From a virus, in the IMG/VR virus record IMGVR_UViG_3300035210_000087, positions 1-58,822 of that record: a stretch of 58,822 bases of DNA; one strand, written 5' to 3'. Below the pieces are notes generated by a model. That model did no database searches. It was not told where the DNA came from and saw nothing but the letters and a program-made list of their open reading frames with translations. Position numbers and translations under genes: made by a program. This document shows positions 23,763 to 32,800 of the stretch, piece after piece (position 1 is the stretch's first letter; every line of letters begins with the position of its first letter).

Positions 23763-23967
23763 ATTCCGCCGCGCCACAGCAGCACCGGCGGATCGCTTCC
23801 GCGAGATCGGACTGTGCCGTGTCGAGCGCGGACTTCGCCGTGCAGAGCTCGTAGTCCAGTTGATCGACGCGCGCACTGGCCAGCGCGACGGTGCGCCGCA
23901 GGGTGCCGATGAGGTAGGCGGCCTCGCACAGCATCGGCTGTTCATTCACGTTGAGGTCGAGCGTCAC
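23746..23967 (-). CDS. Hypothetical helical protein, 73 aa
   Basis: GTG start overlapping the lipoprotein stop (GTGA). MTLDLNVNEQPMLCEAAYLI, then coiled helix (VDQLDYELCTAKSALDTAQS) and a CCCGAAEF end. Last gene of the leftward late run; its end overlaps the facing gene's end by 17 nt. Function unknown. Confidence 0.6.
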   Translation of the reverse strand: MTLDLNVNEQPMLCEAAYLIGTLRRTVALASARVDQLDYELCTAKSALDTAQSDLAEAIRRCCCGAAEFTPAP

Positions 23968-24353
23968 GGCCGGTCCTCCTTTGCTGCCTCCGTCAGATAC
24001 GCGGAGAGCTTTGTGACTGCGTCGCGGGCTTCGGTGAGGGCGCGACCGTACCGAGGCCCGGCGGGGGTCTTTTGCAGGATCGCCATCGCCACCTGGGCGC
24101 GGCGGTTCAGCTTGCGCAGCTCGGTCAACTGCAGCGTGCTCGTAGAGCTGGCGGCGACCGAGAAGGAGTCCCCGACCGCGGCGGCATACTGCTTGGTGAG
24201 CTTGCTGGGCGGCTCCGGTTGGCGCGGCGCCTCGGCGGCGAGCGCTGGCGGCACCGGAAGCACCGGAAAAGGGGCGGGGAGTTCCTCGCTGTGCGGCTGG
24301 CACGCGGCGAGCATCCACGACAGCGCGAGCCAGCATGCTCGTGCCGTTACCAT
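23964..24353 (-). CDS. Lipoprotein, possible outer-membrane spanin
   Basis: 129 aa. MVTARACWLALSWMLAAC has an n-h region and a lipobox (LAAC, Cys18). A Pro-rich segment follows (ELPAPFPVLPVPPALA), then a periplasmic helical part. It overlaps the preceding gene by 7 nt, whose product has one membrane segment and a coiled coil. This i-/o-spanin arrangement is typical of phages, though the holin/endolysin lie 14 kb away. Confidence 0.5.
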   Translation of the reverse strand: MVTARACWLALSWMLAACQPHSEELPAPFPVLPVPPALAAEAPRQPEPPSKLTKQYAAAVGDSFSVAASSTSTLQLTELRKLNRRAQVAMAILQKTPAGPRYGRALTEARDAVTKLSAYLTEAAKEDRP

Positions 24354-24769
24354 TTCCGGGGGACTTTCGGTGCCGGACTGATGAAGTCGAAGATGAAGCC
24401 CACGCGCTCGCGCTCGACGGCCATCTGCTCATGCACGCTGACCAGGTCCTCGCGGAGCTTGTCGACCTGAGCGGTCAGTTGGCGCAGCGCGGCTTCGATG
24501 CGGGCGGCTTGGGCCAGATCGGTGTCGCGCAGGGAGGATGAGGTCCGGACAACGTCCGCCAGCGTGCCCACGCGGCTGGACAGGGCGCTGGTGGTTTCCT
24601 GGAGTTGCCTGATCTCGCGTTCGGACTCGATGTTCGAGCGCAGGTGATTGGAGAGCGAGGAGGCGACCCCGAACACGCCGGACAGGCTGGCTGCCAGAGT
24701 TGCAGCCACCCACCAATATCGTTTGGCGACTGCAATTCTGGTTTCTTGTGTGGCCGGACGCGCGGTCAT
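24347..24769 (-). CDS. Membrane-anchored coiled-coil protein, possible inner-membrane spanin
   Basis: 140 aa from MTARPATQETR. One membrane segment (YWWVAATLAASLSGVFGVAS, about 18-37) then a long periplasmic coiled coil (ESEREIRQLQETTSALSSRV and DLAQAARIEAALRQL). This N-in, coiled-coil-out topology fits Rz-like i-spanins; a structural tail accessory protein is the alternative. Confidence 0.55.
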   Translation of the reverse strand: MTARPATQETRIAVAKRYWWVAATLAASLSGVFGVASSLSNHLRSNIESEREIRQLQETTSALSSRVGTLADVVRTSSSLRDTDLAQAARIEAALRQLTAQVDKLREDLVSVHEQMAVERERVGFIFDFISPAPKVPRKW

Positions 24770-24817
24770 GCCATTTCGCCGATGTGGGGGCGGGGCCACG
24801 CTTAGCCCCGCCTGGTG

Positions 24818-25156
24818 TCAGGCTTTAGCCGGTGGAGGATCAGCCGCGGGGGCCTTGGCCGGCGCGGCTTCGGCGGGTTTCTCGGTCGCTGCCGGCTTGG
24901 CAGGTGCAGGTGCGGGCGCGGGTGCCGGCGCTGGCGCAGGCTTGGTCTCAAACCCGGTGTTGGCCGCAGCAGCGGTCGCAAACGGGAGGATGGCGCTATC
25001 AAAGGCCGTGTTGAAGGCGCCGATGGCAGCCGGATCTACGCCGCAGGCACGGTGCGCCGCCGCGATCCCTTGCAGCAGGAAGATTACCGACTGCGCGACC
25101 GTCGTGGTCTCTTCCACCTTGCGGCGCAGGGCCTCGAATTCACCAGCCATCAGCAT
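24818..25156 (-). CDS. Small phage protein with Ala/Pro-rich tail, 112 aa
   Basis: Start uncertain: ATG at 25156 (MLMAGEFEALRRK) or 25150, or GTG at 25201. The core VAQSVIFLLQGIAAAHRACG resembles small tail-region phage proteins with 'SvitLL.GIa'. The last 45 residues alternate AP (KPAPAPAPAPAP...), likely an extended linker. Function unknown. Confidence 0.6.
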   Translation of the reverse strand: MLMAGEFEALRRKVEETTTVAQSVIFLLQGIAAAHRACGVDPAAIGAFNTAFDSAILPFATAAAANTGFETKPAPAPAPAPAPAPAKPAATEKPAEAAPAKAPAADPPPAKA

Positions 25157-25284
25157 GTTCCAGTTCTTTGTGCGAGAAATTTCGGGCGCGGCTGATTGCA
25201 CCGCGCGATATACCGGAGCGGCGTAGAGCTACGCCATAAGTTTCAGTAGTGAACCATTTACATCCTTTGTCGCTTGGGTGCCGA

Positions 25285-25665
25285 TCAGCCCGGCAACGCT
25301 AGGAGTTCTGCGGTTCTGGCCGTGTCGATTGCGCCCTCGGCAACGAGAAGCGCAAGCCAGTTTGCGGCCCGCGGCTGGGCGAGGTCGATCCAGCCTTGGG
25401 CCAAGCCGACCGTCAGGCCAAGCTGAATGGTCGGGTTGGAGAGGCACGCGGCCTGCACTTCAAGTTGCTCCGCCGCAGTGAAGCGGGCGAGCCATGCTGA
25501 TGCCGAGATGATGGAGGGCGGCGGCGGTGGTGTGTAGGGGGTTGGGGTGTTCCCTTCCTCCTGCCACTTCAGGAACGCCTGGTAGTCGGCATTGCCGGGG
25601 TCGGCCGGGATGATTGCGCCATCGGCCTCGCGGGAGACGGCGCCGTTTTCCAGAGCTTGATACAC
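25285..25665 (-). CDS. Tail-fibre-assembly-like protein, 126 aa
   Basis: GTG start with AAGGA 7 nt upstream. MYQALENGAVSREADGAIIP, NADYQAFLKWQEEGNTPTPY and a Pro run precede a helical C-terminal half. The 'YQaFLaW..eGN.p.p' motif is seen in small proteins after phage tail-fibre genes, so a fibre chaperone role is likely; it follows a fibre-like gene directly. Confidence 0.6.
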   Translation of the reverse strand: MYQALENGAVSREADGAIIPADPGNADYQAFLKWQEEGNTPTPYTPPPPPSIISASAWLARFTAAEQLEVQAACLSNPTIQLGLTVGLAQGWIDLAQPRAANWLALLVAEGAIDTARTAELLALPG

Positions 25666-25674
25666 GCGATTTCC

Positions 25675-26757
25675 TTAAAGGTCGGCCGACAGGGCGACGG
25701 TGCCGGAGAACATGGTGGCGCCGCCCGCGGAAGACGTGGCGGCGTAGTAGGCTGATGACGCGGTGAGCGAGGCGGCCGTCATCGTTGCGGCGTTGGTGTA
25801 GGCCTGCCCACTGAGGGCCGCGGTCGGCGCCACGCGCATTTCGATCGGGTGCATGACGGTGTAGCCGTAGGCCTGCGAGGCGGACACGTAAGTTGTCAGC
25901 TTCGCGGCCACGATCTGGTAGTGCCGCTTGCAGGCTGCGAGGTCGGTGGCGTCGCTGACCGCGCTGAACGGGTTCAGCACCGCCGCCTCTTCGAGCATCA
26001 CGTTAACGAGCTGCAGGGTGTAGCTCTGCGGGGTCACGCCCCACGACGCCCAGCCCGCGCCGCCGGACATGAGGAAATCGAGGATCAGCTTATGGTCATT
26101 CCCCGAGCCGACTGTCTTGCCGGTCAGCGAGGGCAACGTGAAAGTGGATGAATAGCGCGCCCACGTTGTCGACAGGGTCACGGCAACCGGGGCCAACTGG
26201 ACCAGGGCGGACCCGCCAGACCCGAAGCTCTGGCCGAGAGAGAACGCCAACTTGGGCGTGCCCGACGTTGCCCGTGCCGTGAACGACACCGTGACAACCT
26301 TGCCGGCCAGCCGGCGCACGTTTTCGAGGTTCGTCGAGACGCCGCAGAAATCGTTGTAGGCCGAGCCGCCTACCACCACGCCCTGCCAGTAGTGGGTGAC
26401 GGACTGGTCGCCGATCGCCGTACGGTCGGCATCTGCCGCGGCAACCAGGGTGGCCGAGCAGGTGCAGCCGGCGGACAGCCAGATGAACCAGCGATCGGCG
26501 GTGTAGCTGGCGGCTGTGGTCCACGGCCCGGCGCCGCGCTGCTGGACACGAAATTGGGCATTCAGAACGTAATTGCGGGCATTGGCCGAAGCCGAGACGG
26601 CCGCGGCGGCGCGGTAGGCGGCAATGTCAGTGTACCCGGCCACGACATAGGCCAGATACCGGGGATAGGCCGTGCCATCGACGGTGACAGGGTCGTTGTA
26701 GCCGTAGCCGGCGAGCAAGGCCGTGTCGATCGTGATGCCGTCCCAAACGTTCACCAT
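25675..26757 (-). CDS. Tail fibre/receptor-binding protein with carbohydrate-binding-like domain
   Basis: 360 aa. After an N-terminal part with TVDGTAYPRYLAYVVAGYTD, it reads NYVLNAQFRVQQRGAGPWTT, then YTADRWFIWLSAG. This is the phage fibre motif 'NlliNgdFrvwQRGt...YtADRW', which precedes a beta-sandwich carbohydrate-binding domain. The C-terminus is Ala/Thr/Ser rich. It ends the tail-tip group and probably contacts the host. Confidence 0.75.
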   Translation of the reverse strand: MVNVWDGITIDTALLAGYGYNDPVTVDGTAYPRYLAYVVAGYTDIAAYRAAAAVSASANARNYVLNAQFRVQQRGAGPWTTAASYTADRWFIWLSAGCTCSATLVAAADADRTAIGDQSVTHYWQGVVVGGSAYNDFCGVSTNLENVRRLAGKVVTVSFTARATSGTPKLAFSLGQSFGSGGSALVQLAPVAVTLSTTWARYSSTFTLPSLTGKTVGSGNDHKLILDFLMSGGAGWASWGVTPQSYTLQLVNVMLEEAAVLNPFSAVSDATDLAACKRHYQIVAAKLTTYVSASQAYGYTVMHPIEMRVAPTAALSGQAYTNAATMTAASLTASSAYYAATSSAGGATMFSGTVALSADL

Positions 26758-26767
26758 CGGGTGCGTC

Positions 26768-28255
26768 CTAAGCTATGATTTCTGTGAGCTCGAAGGTGGT
26801 GTCGATCAGGCCGTGCGTTGCCGCAACGAGCGCCGACAAGGTCGACAGCCGCGACAGGAAGCACTGGCGCGGGAAGTTGGCCGGATCGTCCGGGTTCCAA
26901 ACGAAGTAGACCTGCCCGGAGACGCCCAGCAGGTATTGCATGTCGTTGGCCCACGTCATCGCCTCGGCTTTCGGCAGGTGGTTCACCGAGAAGCGGGCAA
27001 TCCGCCGTCGCGCCCTCTGGTCGAAGAAGTCAGCGCCGCCGGCCGTGGTCTGCACCACCGTGCTGTCGTTGTTGGCCCAATTCGCCCCGTAGACGAAGTT
27101 GCGCGTGGGCTGCCAGCCGGCGGCAAACACAAAGCGGGGTAGCTCGAAATAGCCATCGGGATTACCCACGTCGGAAATCTCGACAAGCCAGTAGCGGGCA
27201 TTCTGTGCGGCCGGGAAGACCGTCAGCCACGGCATCGGATAGATCAGCGCCGCCTCCGGATCCATGCGGCCATCCCACAAGGACGGGTCGCCCCAGGCCA
27301 GCGTTCCGGGCGCGTAGAGCTGGGAGTAGACATCCTGCCAGCCGGTATCGACCACGGCGGGGTTGTCGGGGTTGATCGCCACGGGATCGGCGCCAAACTT
27401 GCTCAGGCGCAGCAGCTCGGCCGCGGAGAGCTCGCCATCATAGACCGCGCCGTAGAGCGGTGCGCCGCCGGTCAGCGCAGGCCCCGCCTGGTGCCCGGTG
27501 TAGAGCCACCACGGGGCGCCACCCAGGAACATGCTGGTGTAGGCCGGATAGGTGCCGGCGTGCGGGCCGGTGCCGCAATGCACGCCGTTGCAGTAGACCG
27601 AGATGGCGCCAGGGGAAAAGCGCACAGCGGCCCGGTTCCGCCCGACGACAACCGGGGCCATGAAGACGTTGAAGTTGGGCGAGGTGCAGGTGAAGTAGGT
27701 CGATCCGGACGCTGTCGAGATATAGCAGCACTCCGAGAAGCCGGAGGCGGTGGAGAAGCCCCCCAGCGCCCCGGCATTGGCCGAGCCCACCCACTCCGTC
27801 ACCCATGTGAACGAGCCGGTGGCTGATCCGGCCGGCGGATCGACCCGCACGCCGGAGACCGGGTAGGCGTTGGCCGTCTCGTAGCCAACCGCCGGATCAA
27901 CGTAGCCCATGACCTCCGCGCCGAAGCTGGTCGCCGTCGCGAGGTCGAGCGCATAGGAGGGCGAGATGTCGGTCGCGCCGGTGTTGCTGCAGCCGCGCAC
28001 GCGGACCTTGGCGGTGCGGGAGGCATTGGATCGGGGGAGCGCCACCAGGCGCACGCCGCGCGTCAGCCCGAGATCAGCCCAGAACTTCGTCGATGCGGCC
28101 AGTGCGTCGGTTGAGCGCGCAACGCTGGCGAAGTCGCGCTTGAGCAGGTTGGACAGCGGGAGCGCACCACTCCACGAGCCACCGGACAGCGCGACCGTCG
28201 CAATCGACGGGTCGGGGTAGAGGTAGTCAGGATAGCCGAGTACAAGGTTGCCCAT
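26768..28255 (-). CDS. Tail tip/baseplate protein, 495 aa
   Basis: Starts MGNLVLGYPDYLYPDPSI. The first 140 residues (WADLGLTRGVRLVALPRSNA) are followed by a lectin/LamG-like insert with AAVRFSPGAISVYCNGVHCG and LYGAVYDGELSAAELLRLSK, then a beta-rich C-terminus. This plan is typical of alphaproteobacterial siphophage tail-tip proteins. Named only by position and fold impression. Confidence 0.55.
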   Translation of the reverse strand: MGNLVLGYPDYLYPDPSIATVALSGGSWSGALPLSNLLKRDFASVARSTDALAASTKFWADLGLTRGVRLVALPRSNASRTAKVRVRGCSNTGATDISPSYALDLATATSFGAEVMGYVDPAVGYETANAYPVSGVRVDPPAGSATGSFTWVTEWVGSANAGALGGFSTASGFSECCYISTASGSTYFTCTSPNFNVFMAPVVVGRNRAAVRFSPGAISVYCNGVHCGTGPHAGTYPAYTSMFLGGAPWWLYTGHQAGPALTGGAPLYGAVYDGELSAAELLRLSKFGADPVAINPDNPAVVDTGWQDVYSQLYAPGTLAWGDPSLWDGRMDPEAALIYPMPWLTVFPAAQNARYWLVEISDVGNPDGYFELPRFVFAAGWQPTRNFVYGANWANNDSTVVQTTAGGADFFDQRARRRIARFSVNHLPKAEAMTWANDMQYLLGVSGQVYFVWNPDDPANFPRQCFLSRLSTLSALVAATHGLIDTTFELTEIIA

Positions 28256-28259
28256 CCGG

Positions 28260-29834
28260 TTATCCCCAAGCGTAGATGGTGGTCTGGTTGTTGGCGAAGT
28301 CTTCGATCATGCCGATGACCAGCAGGAACTTGCCGGCCAGGCCAAAGCGGTCAGTGGCGATCGAGATGGTGGTGCCCAGGTCCACCGCGGAGGCGAGCTC
28401 TGGCGGAACGACAATGGTAACCAACAGGCGCCGGGCTCCGTAGAGATTTATCAAACGCGAGGCCTCGGTGTTGGAGAACAAGGCCGTCATCAGACAGGTG
28501 TTGAACTCCATTGGCTGCGACGTTGGATTGCGCCCGGTGCTGGTTGCTGGATCCCATATCGCTGGCATCGACCAAACGGTGTAGCGGTATTCGTTGGCGA
28601 GATAGTCTTTGCGGGCCGCGGTGACGGCGCCAGCAACGTTCGCCCCGGAAAGCGTCAGGAAGGTGCGCGCGTAGCCCAGCTTGACCTGATAGGTCGGAAT
28701 GCCGCGCGACTGATCCGCCGTCGGCTGCAGCACGATGACCGAGCCCGACGTGTTCAGGAGTTGCTGCTCGGTAAAGGTGACGACGGCTGGCCCGGTCGGC
28801 ACAACCAGCATGGTGAGGTTGAATTTGCCAAGCCGGTTTGGCGTCCAGCTTGCCCCGACGCTGCCCAATACGAGGTCGAGGACATCGCCCACCTTGGCGC
28901 CCGCGCCGGCCGCAACGAAGTGCCCGCACCCGCCATCGGCTGACAGGTTGAGCGCCGCCACCCCGAGGATGTCACCGGAGGACACGCCAGCGCGCTGCAG
29001 GACGGCATTCGCGATGTCGGCGGCCTTCGCCGCTGACAGGTTGGCCGAGGCCGTGATGGGCAAAGACGGACTTGAGCCGAGGCGGATGTAGCACCCCTCT
29101 GCCCCCGACCCGAGCGAGTAGTCGTAGGTCGCCGCGGCAGGCGCCGTTGCTTCGAGCGCCGCGGCATTGGCCCGCGAGGTCCCGACCGGGATGGCGTTGC
29201 CGCCCTCCCACACGCCGCCGATCGCAGCCACGGGGTCGGCGCTCAGGTGGTAGATCAGCTTGGAGCTGTTGACGCGCGTGGGCTCGAAGCCCGCCGGGGA
29301 GCCAAGCACCAGGGGCATCGTCTGCCCCTTGATGTCGTCGATCGTGCCGTCGATGCCGGCCGGCAGCACGTTGGTGCCGCCGTAGCGTGTGGTCACCAGC
29401 AGCTTGTCGGCCACCTCGGACCGCCTGTCGCGGATGCGCGCGGTGACGGTGCTCTCGGTGACATCGAGCTGGTCCAGCGTGCCCACGAGGACGGTGGTGA
29501 AGCTGGCGCGGGCGGCGCGCTGGTCGCCGCGCAGGATGGTGATCGCCCGGCCGTCGAAGTCGTAGTTCAGGAGGTAGTCCAGGCCGCCGTCGAGGTTGGC
29601 GAGCTCCACCACGCCGGCATTGACGCTGCCGGCCCCTCGCGTGGCGCCGGCCGCCCACATATGCCGCTCGTAGGAACCCGGGGAGATGACGCGCGGATAG
29701 TAGATCGTGTTGGCGGGCGTCTCGGCCGGCTTGGTGACGTAGCCCACGCCCGTGCAGTAGCGCAGCGTCTCAAGCGCCCCGCCGGCGCTGACCGGCTGCA
29801 GGCCCACGATCTCGATAAGGTAGATGGTGCTCAT
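28260..29834 (-). CDS. Tail tip/baseplate hub-like protein, 524 aa
   Basis: Directly follows the tape measure gene (4-nt overlap). Contains beta-rich repeats and the closing FLLVIGMIEDFANNQTTIYA, a motif at the C-terminus of hub-type phage tail proteins ('...lv.gi..d...n.vtl..wg'). VELANLDGGLDYLLNYDFDG and RAITILRGDQ near residues 75-105 fit the same group. Confidence 0.6.
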   Translation of the reverse strand: MSTIYLIEIVGLQPVSAGGALETLRYCTGVGYVTKPAETPANTIYYPRVISPGSYERHMWAAGATRGAGSVNAGVVELANLDGGLDYLLNYDFDGRAITILRGDQRAARASFTTVLVGTLDQLDVTESTVTARIRDRRSEVADKLLVTTRYGGTNVLPAGIDGTIDDIKGQTMPLVLGSPAGFEPTRVNSSKLIYHLSADPVAAIGGVWEGGNAIPVGTSRANAAALEATAPAAATYDYSLGSGAEGCYIRLGSSPSLPITASANLSAAKAADIANAVLQRAGVSSGDILGVAALNLSADGGCGHFVAAGAGAKVGDVLDLVLGSVGASWTPNRLGKFNLTMLVVPTGPAVVTFTEQQLLNTSGSVIVLQPTADQSRGIPTYQVKLGYARTFLTLSGANVAGAVTAARKDYLANEYRYTVWSMPAIWDPATSTGRNPTSQPMEFNTCLMTALFSNTEASRLINLYGARRLLVTIVVPPELASAVDLGTTISIATDRFGLAGKFLLVIGMIEDFANNQTTIYAWG

Positions 29835-32800
29835 CGGGCTGCCAGCCGCTTGGCGGAGCCGGCCGCTTGCTGGGCCACCGTGGTGTTCTCCTGCACCGCC
29901 TGCACGGTCGCGATGTGCCCCTGGGCCGCCACCTGCGTGGCCGCCGCCTGTGCCCTGCGCAGCGCCGCGAGCTCCGCGCGCACGGCGCGCAGCTCAACCA
30001 CCACGGCCTGGTTGTCGTTGGCGCGGTAGCTGCCCGCATTCATTCCCGGCAGCACGTCGGCATAACGGGCAGCCTGGGATGCGTTGACCACATACTCGCC
30101 GCCGGCCAAGCCGATGGTGCCGCCGCCGGCATAGGCCGCGATGACGCTGTCCTTGTTCCAGACGCCGTTGCCGACCCAGCCGCCGGCCGCCATCCCGTGC
30201 GTGGACTTGTATTCGGCCGTGCTCTGGATCCCGCGCAGGACCTCGCCGGATGAGGCGCCGCTCTGCATCATGGCGACCCAGAAGGCCAGGCCTTCCGCAT
30301 CCGGGGCCCGGCCCAGCGCGCTCCGGTAGATCGCCGTCACGGTCGTTGTGGCGCGGGACTTGTACTCGTCGGTGCCGGCCATGGCCCGTTCGAGGGTCGA
30401 GAGGGTGACGCCGCCGGTCGCAAGCTGGCCCTGCCAGTAGGTCAGGCCGGCAGCATCCGGGGCGCGGCCGAACATCTCCTGGTAGGCCTGGGTGACGGAG
30501 GAAACAGGCTGCGGGCCAACAAGCTGCGCTGCCGTTGCGGCCTGCGCCGTGCCGCTGACATCGGAGGCCAGGGCAGTGGCGCCGGTGGCGCGCTGGTCGG
30601 CCGCCAGCTTGGCCGCGTAGGTGCTGTCGGTCAGCGCCTTGAGCGCATCGAGCGTGGCCGGCGCGACGGCGCCCATCGCCTGCACGGCCGCCAACTGCGC
30701 CTTCAGCACGGTGAGCTGCTCGCCGAGCAACTTGACCTGCTGCTCTTGCGGGCTGGCGGTGTCGACCATCGCCGCGGACGCTGCCGTGAGGGCTTTCTGC
30801 ACGGCCTCAAACTCGGCCGCGTAGCCGGGGCCAGCCTTGCCGTAATAGCTCTCGGCCAGCGTCAGCCGGGTGGTGGCGTCGGTCTGAAGCTGGGAGGCGG
30901 CAGCCGTGCGCTTGGCGGCATCCACGGAAGTGTCGCTGGCCGTGGCAGCCGATGCGGCCATGGCGGTGCGGGCCGCCGCGAGCTTCTGCTCTGGGGTCAA
31001 CGGCGAGGCGGCGGACGTGAACAGGCCGGCGGCGAACTTGGTCAGCGCCTCGGCTGCCGTGCGGAGGCTGGTCGCCAGGGTGGTGGCCGAGGAGGCTGCG
31101 GTTTCGTTGGCAGAGATCGCGCTGTTGAGGGCCGTCTCGTAGGCCGACCGCGCCGTGGTGTAGGCGTTGTTGGCTGCCTCGGCCGCCTGGACCGCCATGA
31201 GGGCGTCGATCTGCACGGCCGTTTGCCAGGAGGAAAGGCCGAGCTCCTTCAACGCCGATGTCGCGGTGACGATCTGATCCCTGAAGGTCGCCGCATCCGA
31301 GGACGAGGTGACCAGGCCGGAATTGCCGGTGACGGTGGCGAGCCGGCCGGTGAGGGCATCGGTCCAGTCGTTGAGCCCCTGCGCCTGCTTGGCGGCGAAG
31401 TCCCTGATGATCTTCTGCCGCTCGGCCACCTGCGTCCGGGTGAGCTGCGCCACCAGGTCGGCATATTCCGCCGTGGTCGCGTAGGCGCTGCCGAACGCCG
31501 TGGTCAGGGTGCCCATGAACGACAGCATTTCGGTCTTGGCGCTGGCGGCGGCGGTGGCCAGGGACGTGACCAGACTGCTGGGGGCGTTGTCGTTCGCCAC
31601 GTTGACGCGCGCTGCCATGGACGCGCGCTCAGTGGCCACCGTTGCGGCCGCCGCGTCGTTGAGCGCCTTGATGCTCGCCGCTCGCTTGGTGTTCAGCACG
31701 TCTTCCGACAGGCCGTATTTGACGGCCGAAACTGTGGCCGCGTCGAAGCTCGTGTTGACGCTGTTGATCGACGTTTGCAGCGTGCCGATGCTGTCGACCG
31801 TGACGCCAGTGAGCTTGTCGAAGTCGGCGGCGGCTTGAACCCCTGCGGCCAGATCATCCCATGTCGTGAAGGTGTTGTTGGCGAGGACCTGCTTCAGCGC
31901 CGCGCTGCCGGTTGCGGAGCTGAACGTGAACGCCTTGGCGGTATCCTGGAAGCTGGACTGCTCGCCGGCCACGCCGGTGTTGTTGCCGCCGACGATTGAG
32001 GTTCCTGACGCGACGATGGCGTGCTCGGTCAGGTAGGCGTTGACCTTCGCCATGGCGGACATATCCGCCGTCCACTGCTCCTTCGCGACGTTGTTGTAGT
32101 GCTCGTCCGACGTGACGAGCTGGCCGCTCTCGTTGGCGCTGACGTGGTAGCCCCATCCGTTGTGCGCGGCTCCCGGCCCGAAGAAGGAGCCAGCAATGCC
32201 GCCGATGAGGCCGCCGATCGCTGAGCCGATGGGCCCGAACACCATGCCGATGGTGGCCCCGGCCGCGGCGCCCACCATCGCCTGGTCGTTGTGGCCCGGG
32301 TTGATGGCGCTCCCGGCCAGCGTGCCGGCGCCGAAGCCGATGCCCCATCCCGCCACATAGGTGCCGACGGTGCCGGCGATGCCAGAAAGCGAGCCGGAGG
32401 ACATCTCCGCTGTCGTGCCAGCCATCTCCGCCGCCGGGACCTCACCGGCCACGAACGCCGCCTGGCTGGACGACAGGCCAGTGCCGAGGTTGGTGACGCC
32501 CCATTGGTCGATCGAATTGACCACGCTGCCCCAATCGACGCCCATCAGCTTCGACCCGCTGGAGGCGGCGCTGAGCAGTGACGAGCCGTTGCTGAGCAAA
32601 GAGCTGCCCGTTGAGCTCGTCTTGGCCCCGCTGCTGGATGTTCCGGAGCCGCTGACCAGCGTGTTGTTCGTCGTGTTGATGATCGCGGAGCCGTTGGTCA
32701 GGCTGGTGCCGCTGTTGGTGATGAGGTCGCCGCCGATCGACGTGGTCGGCTTGTCCTCCGCCGTTGACGCCAGGCCGAGCGCGCCGAGGATCGACGTGCC

